Of a stretch of DNA of 64,000 bases, positions 55,101 to 64,000 are shown piece after piece. Within the stretch, counting starts at the first letter, position 1; each line of letters begins with the position of its first letter. The stretch is from Proales similis (taxonomy: Eukaryota > Rotifera > Eurotatoria > Ploima > Proalidae). The stretch covers positions 1,116,001-1,180,000 of the forward strand of contig JAGVRJ010000007.1 in assembly GCA_019059635.1 (NCBI GenBank), written 5' to 3'. The translations under genes and the position numbers were made by a program. The notes below the pieces were generated by a model that saw nothing but the letters and a program-made list of their open reading frames with translations, did no database searches and was not told where the DNA came from.

Positions 55101-58100
55101 CATCTTCTTTTGCGTGAGCTCCTCTTCACGCTGACGAGTCTCTTCCGCTTTTCTCGCCCTTTCTTCCTCGCGCCTGATGCGAATGAGCTCCTGCTGCTTT
55201 CTCCTCTCCAGCTGACGAGCCATTATGAGCTCTTTCTTTCGCTGTTTGATTTCCTCGCTCATCGGCTCGCTGGACTCCTTCTCGTCGGCGACCGTCATCA
55301 GCAGATTCTTTCCTCCGGTCTCGGCGGTCGCCTTCGCATTGCTCGTTTGGTTTGCTGATGTTTCGGTCTTGACGAATATGAGCTCTTTCTTGTTGGACGG
55401 CGCCGCAGGCTTGGCGCGCTTGGCACTTCCATCGCCAATCGCGATGAAGAACATGTCATTTGTCGTTTCATCGCCGGTCACTTCCACTTGCATCGTTGCA
55501 TCTGAGTTGACCTGCGGGCTCTTGGGGGAACTCGATTGAACACTCTTGCGGTCTTGCTGTTTGTGTTGGAGAAGTGTGAGGCGATTTATTTCGTTCTGCA
55601 GCTCGCTTAGCTTGGCATTCAACGTTTCAATGTCCTTGATCATGTGCGGCGAATTCTTCTGATTTGACTGTTGGCTCTGCTGCTGCATATTGACCGACTG
55701 AAGCACAAACTGGTCCTTGAGCTCTTGCAGTGCGTGCTCCATCTGCTCCCTCTTCTCCTGAAAACTCTGCATGGCCACGTTTGTCTGCTTGCTCGACTGA
55801 CTCGGCGGCGAATGAGAGGCAGTCGACGACGGAGTGCTCGACGTGGACAGACTCGAGCTCGGCTTCTTTCCTTTCGTCTGCGGCGCGTCTCCTCTCCTCT
55901 CCGTCTCTTTGCCGGGCTCAAACTCCAATTGCCGTTGCGTTCTGTCCCATTGTCGTCGCACAGGCGTCTCTTGTTTGCTGCTGGCCTTGATGCCATTTTC
56001 CGCTTCTTCCACTCTCGTCGGCTGCTCTTCTCGTCGACCGTGCATCACTTGGAGGAAAACCTGCTTGCCAATGTCTTGCCGATGCTTTTCCATTTCCGAC
56101 TCGACTTTGCGCTTGTCGCGCTCCATTAGCGACTTTTTCTCCTTCATTTGCATGCTACAAGCAAAAGAGAATTCACGATTAGTCGACTAGTTTTCTTTGT
56201 TTTTTTATCTATTCGCTGGTGTTAGAATGACGCTGTGGCCGCGTCAGTTGGTTAAATAGAGCGTTCGTTAAGAAAGGAGTCTGATCTCTAATAAGATGGC
56301 ATGTTTAAGAGAGACAGAGAGAGAGAGAGAGGGGGGAGTTGAGTTTTGAAAGGTCGCAACTCTCAGCAGGAATGGGATGTGTCTACGAGACGGGCTGATT
56401 AGTTTGCTTGAACCTTAGAGTATGCATCATGCTATGACGACGTGCCTCCATCGCTTGTCTAATGAGAATTGAGAATAAACGAAATCGAATAGAGAGAAAG
56501 AGGTCGCCGACGAAAAGTTGAATGTTGCTTTTTTTAATAAATAACGTGACGATCACTTACCGAATTGAAAGCAGCTCTTTGCTGAACGAGGCAGAGCCGG
56601 GTTCAGCGTTCGACGAGTTCTGGCTGTCTTGATTCAGAGCGCTGTGCTCCATCTTCTTCACGTTCCAAGTTGTGGTTTTATTGCTGGCCGCGTTCGCCTG
56701 AGCTGGCCTCGTCTCTTCTTGGTTGTTGCCGATCAAATTTCTCGAATGGGCCTCTTCTTCATCGCCAGTCGGTTCATAGTCGTTTGCGGCAGGATCAGTG
56801 GTCGAGCAGCTTTCCGTCACGTCCTTCACTTTGTAGAATATGTCGCCTGGCCGAGCGGTGACCGAAAGCCGTCGAGTCAGAGCAGCACTCTGGTTGCAGC
56901 TGGTCGAACTCTTCTCACCAAATTCGCCTTCCTCTTCTGTCGGCTCACTTTGAGCGCCTGTGAACTCGGATCTCGCGCTCTTCTCGCTGCTTTTTCTAAC
57001 TTGGTCTTCCGATACTTGAAATAGTCAAGTTTTGGCCACTGTCGCCGATCTAAGCACGAATGGCAGCTATTTACCGTCTAATTGACTTGACCTGGTCCAA
57101 GCGTTGGATCGCGCTGGGCTCGGCTGCATCGGCGGAGCGGGACTCTTCATCTCCTCGTTGGACGCACGTTCGCTTGTCTAAAGATGACAAGATTTAACCT
57201 CATTTCCCCCAAACAATCTAATCTGGATTATGCGTTCATGCAGGCGATGTGGTCAGCGATCAAAATAGAAAAAGGGCGTAAATATTTGCGCCCGATCAAG
57301 AAGAGGACAGCTCGCTCGAGAGCGCGGTTGGGAACAGCGAGCAAGCCACAGAGAGAGAGAGAGGTCAATATTATCGCAAATGATTTCATCGTCATTCACG
57401 CGGGCCTAATTCGCAGAGCGTATCGAATTAATTGCTTGGGAAAGCAGGCCCATGCATGCGAATCGAGGTCAGCAGCTGGCGCTCGATCAATCGAAAATGG
57501 GTCAGTCGCTGCTTGTGAGTGTTGGTGGTCTGTGTGTGTGCGCGCGCATGTGGGGATTTGGACCTACCTTGACATAAGTGCGTGAAGAGAACATCTCTTG
57601 CGGAGGCTCCTCGTTCATGAGACTCTGTGAAGGGTCAAAGTTTTGACTCGCTTCCAACGACACATTATCAAGCAACGTGCTAAATGAGCCTCGGCCCAAA
57701 TTGGCCTCTCTACGAAATCGGCAGCAAAATAAGACTCGGCTCGTTGAAGCTTTCCAAGCGCTGCGTACCTCTTTGAGTTTTTAAGGCTGTTGCTCTGTTG
57801 CTGCTGCTGTGAACCGCGAATGAAGCTGTTTCGGGTCACATCACCGATTCTGGCCGAGAGGAACGAGGTTGTGGCGTGAAAATTTCGCTGGGTGTGTCCT
57901 TGATCGAAGATTGGTGACCACCGCTGTTCGTGACCAGTGAGCCGCTGCTTACTTTTAATGTAACGCTTGAAGGCTTCGAAGTGATCTGGACGGACCAGTG
58001 CCGGATCGGGCTTGGACTCGAGTCTGAAGAAGAGTTCGGCGATGAACGCGAGCTTGTTGGCTCTTAGCTGGGCCGGATTGTAGAGGAAATCCTCGAAGCC

Positions 58101-60289
58101 GAAGCAGAACAGACTCGAGTCGAAATGCTTGTCGCAGAACTCCTTCACAATGTTCAAATTCTCGACGCTTTCTTCGAATCCGACCACTTCGTGCAGAGAG
58201 ACGTCTGAAATGCGTTCGTCTTTTATTCAATGCTGCAACCGCCAAGTCGGAGCACTTACCCGACAAGTCGATCTCCGAGTCGCAAGTGTAAAACACCAGA
58301 AGCAGAGAAAGAACAGCGCCGTTGACGAGCGCTTGGCCCAGATCGTCGGCGCCAATCTCAGGCACGTGCACGTGCGGCTGGCATTTGACGAAGCTGGCCT
58401 GTTTTTGGTCATTTTCATTCGTCGTCCAGCTCAAGTTGGCCGTTATTCTATTTCTTACTTGACGAGCGTAGGATTCGCACTCGGCCTGCATGCAATCGGA
58501 GACGAGCTTCATAATCTGATTGAGCCAAATTATACAGTTCTGCTCCAGACTCTCCTCTTCTGGCCTTCTCAGCTCGACTTCGCCGTATTGCCTGAAAGTC
58601 AGTCGATTAACTGCCTGACTCGGCTGAGAGCGGTTGCATGAAATGCATTACTTGAGAGAATTGAGAATGTTTTCAAACGGCATGACCCTGAGGCCGTAGG
58701 CGAGCATGAGCGCGTCGATAAGGGCCAGGTGCGAGTTCTTCGAAATCGGTTGTTGCATTTTAAATTTGCGCCGGCTAAAGACCGCTTGGTCGAACTTACC
58801 ACGTAGAATGGAGATGTTTGCTCGAGTAGCTCTGTGCTCACAAGCTCCTCGTTGTCGTCCAGAACTTCGATTGAGCTCCTTCGAGAGTTGAGAAAAGTGA
58901 ATTAGACAGCGTCCTGTTGCTTGGTCGCATTTCGCTTTACTTGGACAGCTGATCCAGAACTTGGCTCAGGTTTTCATATCGCACGCTTGAAGGATAAATG
59001 AAGCTGCAGACACGACAGTAGAGCTCGCCACTGACCAATCTGCTGGTCACTTCGTCCCTGAGCACTCGGCCGAGCTATGAAGCAATTCAACGATTAGCTT
59101 TGCTATTTGCAAGACAGAATTTAAAAGGTAGAACCTCGTTCTCTTCGAAAAATGGCTCGTTCAACTCGCTGGGTACGTTCAAAGTGGAATAGGCTTTGGC
59201 CAGTAGCCAGCGCAACGATGCCTGGAACTTGTTCTTTTAAAATATTTTTGAATCAGGATTAAATCGAGAGTCGGAGAGCTGTCTGCCAAAGGAGACGAGC
59301 AACGGTTCTTACGCCACAATCGAATATGTACGCCATTTAGAGTTCTCGCATAGTTTCTAAAGTCTAATAGGCCGCGTTGAATAATCGCCTGTGTGACCCA
59401 AATTGAAACGAATGAGGCGCCAAGAGACAATTTCTGACCTAAATTGGAGCAGAGCGCTCGAATTAAACGAGGCCTCGCCAACTCACAAAGGGCGCCCATT
59501 GATTCTTTCTTTCATTGGTCTTCGGGCGCAGGCTTTGAGAGATTCACCTGCTCCGCCCGTCGCAGCCACTGGGCCCGTCCTTCCCAATTACGCAAAGATG
59601 CAGGTGGCTGAGCGGACGATGGGTCAGCGGCGACTTTGCTTTTACTAGTCAAATAGCTCCGTTGCGAGTTTGAATAAAAGAAAACTGCGCTCTGACTGAT
59701 AGCTAAAGCTCAGCCGGTGCCGGACACCCGCCTGACGAAATGAAACGCAAATAGACGACTCGGGGGCAAACTCGCTCATCTCTAATTTACTCCTATTAAC
59801 CCGCTTTTTCTTGTCGGGCCTCATTAATCCAGAGCCGACTTGGCAGCGCGCAAATAGTTTTAAAATAGCCACACACACACCGTTCGTCCCGAACGGTAAA
59901 CGTTCAGATTTTGCGCTTGGAGAAGAAAAACATAAAGAAATGAAATTTCAAGCGCTAGTGCGATGAAGTAGTCCAAATGCAAATATTTGAACGGCGAGCG
60001 TCCCTCTTAAATGTCTCTCTACTGCGACTCTGCTCAAACGCCGCATCTACTTCTCATCTGCTTTGTTTGTACTCGAACTTAGCAGCCTTGATTAAAATCG
60101 AATGTGGCCTATCGAGTTGAATCGATTGGGCGTTGAGAGGTGGCAATGGCGAGTAGATGGCGTTTAGAACCGGCTCGTGATCGTTCGGCGCGGACAACAG
60201 TTGAGAGCAAGATTGAATCAACTAACCTCGTCAGCCCGGTACTGCTCGAGCGGCTCCAGCTCATAATATTCATTGTCAGTGTCCATCAT
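52124..60289 (-). CDS. CAMSAP: CAMSAP/Patronin microtubule minus-end-binding protein
   Basis: Binds and stabilises microtubule minus ends. Eighteen exons (high to low): 60289-60227, 59233-59135, 59074-58941, 58878-58800, 58737-58652, 58591-58260, 58204-57953, 57898-57769, 57709-57568, 57177-57075, 57014-56561, 56154-54899, 54692-53700, 53587-53306, 53158-52913, 52725-52607, 52543-52380, 52316-52124. In-phase total 1,708 aa. An N-terminal CH-type region lies near 160-285 (NGAVLSLLLVFY; FEDFLYNPAQLRANKLAFIA). Charged coiled coils occupy the big exon (about 625-1043, for example RRKQQELIRIRREEERARK). The C-terminal CKK domain is at about 1551-1690 (KKLYKRLTGKNN-like start; HFVILFRDYHLQYRAIYSY; YKYNSGGKQFSPVP). 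The 54-nt intron after exon 7 is in frame and without stop. The first intron is 993 nt. Confidence 0.93.
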
Positions 60290-60902
60290 CGCTCTCAGAT
60301 ATTCTCTCAAGTCTGCTGCATTTAAAACATCTAAAGTTGAGTCGAATTGAGCACAATTAGTGGACGCAAATCAAGTGCCAACGAGTCGCGTTTGTACGTG
60401 TGTGTGGTATGAACGAGCAAGCGAGCGAGTGGATAAACGGTTGAATGAACGTTCAGTTGGACACGAACAGAACGAGTGATGAATAGCTGAAACTCTTCAA
60501 GAGCATCGCAAGCCTCGAATGAGCTCTCGCTCTCTCGACAAGCGGATCGAAAACTTTTTCTAATGAAAAAAAAAAGCAAGGCAAATCAACGACAACTACG
60601 ACGACGAGGCTAATGGCAGCAACGCGATAGCTCAAGCCCGAGCGCGTTGGATAATCTCACAATCAATCCTCATTAGGGCAATTACAAATAACGGAGTGAC
60701 CGGACCCGTCATTTAGACGCACAATATCGGCGCGCATTGAGGCAAGCAGCGAGCGATGCTACACGCGGCTTAGCTCATACCTGATCACAATCCCCGGGTC
60801 AAAACAAGCGAATTGGTTACGCAACCCGGGCAAGAGTTGTAGACGAGGCGGAGGCGGTTAGAGGCGCGACGCGCGTCCACAGAGCCGTGTCGCTCGGCTC
60901 AC

Positions 60903-61049
60903 CTCGGCGCGCCAACACAGAACGATGCTTGCCATGATGCGTATGCGAATGAAATTATTCATGTTTGGCGCGGCCGTGGCCTCCGCAGCCGTCGTCGTAT
61001 AACATTTGTTCGGTGAGCAACCCAATTTTGCGAGTCTGAGCTCGGCCAT
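60903..61049 (-). CDS. Candidate alternative first exon of CAMSAP
   Basis: ATG 61049 in good context (ACAATGG) opens 49 codons ending at a strong donor GAG|GTGAGC. The phase (0) and last codon match those of CAMSAP exon 1, so it could splice directly to 59233. The encoded segment has no domain. It cannot join through exon 1 in frame, so it would replace it. Confidence 0.35.
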
Positions 61050-61562
61050 TGTAAACTATGCATACCTGCGCCCGCTCTCTCCCCCCAATTCGTTCTTGGG
61101 TTCACAAACCTCACTTTGTTTTTTTTCTTACTTTTGGTAAATGGGTTCGAGCATAATTTGGGTTTATGTGCGTGAGTCAAATTTTAGACATTCATAATCG
61201 AGCGCCCGGCGAATTTAGCGTTCGTGCTGATTGTCTTCAGTCCACTTGATGGCCTCTGAGTCGAAGCCGGCCAAACGCTCGCTGAACCGACGCACACACA
61301 CACACTAAACGACTTGTTTAAATGCTCTCTCTCTCTCGTTTGAACAAAAGCTTTACCGCTCTCTAAACTCCACCTTTCTTCGTGAACGCAAACTGAGATG
61401 CCGCTACTGTCCGCTCACCTACTCACTTGAGAACTAATCCTGCCCTTGAACGACCCAGTCGATGTGGCCTTTAACTCTAATGGCCTTTGCGACTTGAATT
61501 CTGAATTGCGACTTCAACAGTCGGACCAATACGAGCTACTCGGCTTTCATCAATTAATTTGG

Positions 61563-62156
61563 TCATGGATCTCGAGCGTACGCATCCACTCGACTCTGGG
61601 CGAGCAGTGTCTCTCTCTCCTGCTCAATCGCTTTGAAAATCGTGCGTTGAGTAATACCCGTGTTATTTAAAACATTGCTGCTATCGATGGGGAAATGGCT
61701 TATTCGAAGAAAGTTCCAAACAGGAAGCGCCCAAGCCGAGACTGCTTGGCTCAACTGGAAGACTTGATTGATTTGGCTTGAATCTGGCCTCAGTTCTTTG
61801 GAGAAAGTTGTTTCCAATTGCTCATTAAAATCCCGATTTTTCCCGGACTGGCCTTTTTTTTCCTTTTTCTCTCCCTGAACTTGATCGAGCTGCCTAGCTG
61901 ATTTAAGGGACCGCTCGCTTGTCGAGTGTCCATTTTCAAAACTTGTTAAGTGTCGAGCAGCTGGCCAGAAAAAGCAAAGAAACCGGTCGAAATGAATGAG
62001 ACAGTTTAGTTGCGTTGAAAGGAAAGCGCGAAACATGGGCTTGCTGATTGTCTTTGAGCTGCATAGAGCTACGCGATGGACTAGTTTTGCAATGCGAATG
62101 AAAAAGTGCGTTTCGCTCAGTTCGGCGCGGCAAAGTCGTTCGTTGAGAATTGCCAT
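61563..62156 (-). CDS. Unassigned ORF, hypothetical
   Basis: Open frame of 197 aa with a real ATG, 192 nt upstream of and divergent from RPL31. It has no signal peptide, no recognised motif and a mixed composition with a Lys-rich patch (GEKKEKKGQSGKNRD). It may be chance; length is the only argument for it. Confidence 0.2.
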   Translation of the reverse strand: MAILNERLCRAELSETHFFIRIAKLVHRVALCSSKTISKPMFRAFLSTQLNCLIHFDRFLCFFWPAARHLTSFENGHSTSERSLKSARQLDQVQGEKKEKKGQSGKNRDFNEQLETTFSKELRPDSSQINQVFQLSQAVSAWALPVWNFLRISHFPIDSSNVLNNTGITQRTIFKAIEQERETLLAQSRVDAYARDP

Positions 62157-62348
62157 TCAAATTCATATCTTCTATACACACACGGCCAGTGCGCTTGTCG
62201 TCTGAATCCGATTTAATCGCACCCGCTGCTGGGCCTGGCAGCTCACATGTCCGACACCAGACAACGCTAACCAGTCGAACTTGTTTATTTTTTTAAGAAA
62301 GCTGAAATTCGCTTGACAGGAGCAAATTGAAATCGCTTTGAAGAGAAA

Positions 62349-62909
62349 ATGGTTCGACGCGAGGGTAAAAAGAGCAACGTAACCAACGAGATCGTCACCC
62401 GAGAGTACACGGTCAACTTGCACAAGCGCATCCATGGAGTGTATGTACCTCTAATGAGCTGCCATTTCCATCTGATCGATTAATCTCTCTCTCTCGCTCT
62501 CTCAAGAGGCTTCAAGCGACGAGCGCCGCGAGCTATCAGTGAGCTGCGAAAGTTCGCCGAAAAGCAGATGGGCACCCCAGACGTTCGAATTGACACTTCG
62601 CTCAACAAGTTCTTGTGGTCTCAGGGCATCAAGTAGGCGCGCTCCTCCAGAGCTCTAATAGTCCGTCTCCAGACAATTCAGCGTTTGATCATAGGAACGT
62701 GCCCTACCGAGTTCGTGTTCGTCTCTCCCGCAAGAGAAACGAGGACGAGGACTCTGAGCACAAGCTCTACACCCTGGTCACCTACGTCCCTGTCTTGTCT
62801 TTCAAGGGTAAGTTGGCAATTTGCCCGATTCACTACCACTTAACCTTAATTTGCTTTTTCTTCTTCTTCTCTTGCAGAGCTGCAGACCGTGAACGTGGAC
62901 AGCGAGTAA
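62349..62909 (+). CDS. RPL31: 60S ribosomal protein L31 (eL31)
   Basis: Component of the large ribosomal subunit at the exit tunnel. Exons 62349-62440, 62507-62632, 62695-62807 and 62878-62909 give 120 aa in consistent phase. Family landmarks [48 protein letters not shown] and [18 protein letters not shown] are all present. The length is normal. The acceptors have clear pyrimidine tracts. AATAAA at 62944-62949. Confidence 0.97.
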
Positions 62910-63372
62910 ATGTCCAATCACCAATCCATTCGGCTCGTTGATAAATAAACAAAAAAAACGCAGCTTGCACGTTTACAGTTTGATTACAGTATTTATGCCA
63001 TGTTGCAACAACAGCCGAGAGAAAGAGAGAGCGATGGGAAGGGGGGGGGGTTAATTGTCAGGTTGATTGTTTTTGACAGAGCAGCTAATTGAGTTGTTTT
63101 ACGTGGCGCTATTTGTGGGCCAAATGCGGTTGAAATGCTCGAACATGCGAGATTTGGTGAAATTCGGGCCGAGAGAGAGAGTTCTCCTTTGTATCGAGCA
63201 ATTAAGGTTAGAGGGCGGGAGAGATGGAATCTCTTCAGGCAATGTGAGCAAATGCTTAAATAGTCACGAATGCACTTGGTTTCCATGGGATGCACCAAAC
63301 TTGCGAGCGTGTTTAACTACTACTGGGCCCTGCGCTCTGATCCCGAATCAGTTCGCTGGTAAGTAAATCAAA
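62910..63372. other. Intergenic region
   Basis: RPL31 3' end with AATAAA at 62944 and a G run near 63043-63050. Short ORFs on both strands have no domain. Confidence 0.5.
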
Positions 63373-64000
63373 ATGGAGGAAGAGATCGCTGAATCGCCGG
63401 CCCCTAATCACGTTCAAACCAACGAAGACGATCAGCTAAACGATGAAGAATTAGACAACGAGGTTCGACTGATAGTCTTTGTTCCTGTCTCAATTTCTAA
63501 ATTCAACCCCTCTTTTAAAATCCAATTTGACAAACTGAAGGACATTTTCAACACAATGCCGTCTTTCAATGGCAATGAGGACAGCGCTCCGATTAGCTTT
63601 ACGAGCGCCCAGCTATCGGGTACATTTCGCTCTAGACATAAACAGGCCTTGTTTCAAAATTGGCGAAATTTGTGCAGAATTCGAGGCCGCGTTTAAAAAA
63701 TTGGACCGAAATGGAACCGACCGAGTGTCGATAGATCAAGTGGGAGATTTGCTGCGAGCCGTAAAGCTCAATCCAACGCTCGGCATGATAGAGCACATCA
63801 CAGAGTGGTTCAAGTCGATAAGTGAGTGTTGACTTGGCTCCTCAAGTTCAAGATCTCGGCCTCAAAAGTCTGCCTGAAACAGACGTCAGCTTGATCTCGC
63901 ACGAGCAGTTTGTCAAGCTGCTTGAACGATGCTGGTACAAATACAACGCCGAGAAAGAGCTGGAGGAAGCGGTGAACGCGTTCGATCCTCTCGGCAATGG
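63373..64000 (+). CDS. EF-hand protein resembling EFCAB2/DRC8, 3' end outside window
   Basis: ATG 63373 opens an acidic N-terminus (MEEEIAESPAPNHVQTNEDD). One long first exon to 63619 is possible, or a 78-nt in-frame intron after the codon for Glu30 may be removed. Later exons are about 63678-63821 and 63883 to beyond 64000; the 58-nt intron before 63678 is needed for phase. The helix-loop-helix FEAAFKKLDRNGTDRVSIDQ is a degenerate EF-hand, and AVNAFDPLGNG at the window end starts another. The arrangement resembles the axonemal dynein regulatory subunit EFCAB2, but calmodulin-like relatives are possible. Confidence 0.6.

Larger units (their letters stand above)
60290..62348. other. CAMSAP 5' region and divergent spacer to RPL31
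   Basis: Includes a candidate alternative CAMSAP first exon (60903-61049), CA and CT runs near 61291-61340, and an unassigned 197-aa minus-strand ORF (61563-62156). No other support for genes. Confidence 0.5.

Noticed and set aside
54707-56190. Plus-strand ORFs of 100-150 aa opposite CAMSAP
   Set aside because: Antisense shadows of the Glu/Lys/Arg-rich coiled-coil exon.
1-64000. CRISPR arrays, bacterial operons, insertion sequences, tRNA or rRNA genes
   Set aside because: No spaced direct repeats, transposase ORFs, tRNA B-box clover-leaf or rRNA stretches were recognised; gene structure is clearly eukaryotic.

Overview
The window is nuclear DNA of a small-genome invertebrate animal, probably a protostome. 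Every multi-exon gene has short spliceosomal introns, mostly 52-78 nt. AATAAA signals follow most genes. The content is animal-specific: a two-finger GATA factor, an RNF19-type RBR ligase, CAMSAP/Patronin, an ARHGEF10/17-type RhoGEF and ATRX. Two arginine kinases replace creatine kinase. I cannot name the phylum. Exon models were built by hand by joining splice sites in phase. For the RhoGEF, ALDH3, GPX, RRM/F-box, CARS2, IQ-motif and CAMSAP genes every exon keeps frame and the total length divides by three.

Layout: 1-4875 is a large non-coding region ahead of a GATA factor (+, 4876-7064). An intronless RNF19-like E3 ligase follows (+, 9056-10849), then two tandem arginine kinase genes (+, 11755-13129 and 14479-15848). 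A 16-exon RhoGEF lies on the minus strand (16209-20376, with a possible further 5' exon to 23040). Next are a small secreted protein (+, 25289-25666), ALDH3 (-, 25808-27548), a selenocysteine GPX4-type peroxidase (-, 27988-28592) and an RRM/F-box/LRR protein (-, 28937-31178). Then come cytosolic malate dehydrogenase (+, 32021-33090), a 21-exon IQ-motif protein (+, 33498-38060), an intronless secreted WD40-like protein (+, 38331-39551) and mitochondrial-type cysteinyl-tRNA synthetase (+, 39963-42080). An HMGB/ATRX cluster follows (+): HMGB at 43329-44024, tailless HMGB at 44560-45066, an ATRX-N/HMGB chimera at 45659-46819 and ATRX at 47269-51486. CAMSAP (-, 52124-60289), RPL31 (+, 62349-62909) and an EF-hand gene cut by the window edge (+, 63373-64000) complete it.

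The most notable system is the HMGB/ATRX cluster. A tandem duplication across an HMGB-ATRX junction appears to have made a new two-exon gene. Its first exon is homologous to the ATRX N-terminus and its second exon carries two HMG boxes and an acidic tail. Both the 5' flank (shared with ATRX) and the 3' flank (shared with the neighbouring HMGB) support this origin. Other notable items are gene conversion between the arginine kinases that includes three introns, an in-frame UGA with a fitting SECIS hairpin in the GPX gene, an RRM joined to F-box/LRR in one protein, and two GC-AG introns fixed by reading phase.
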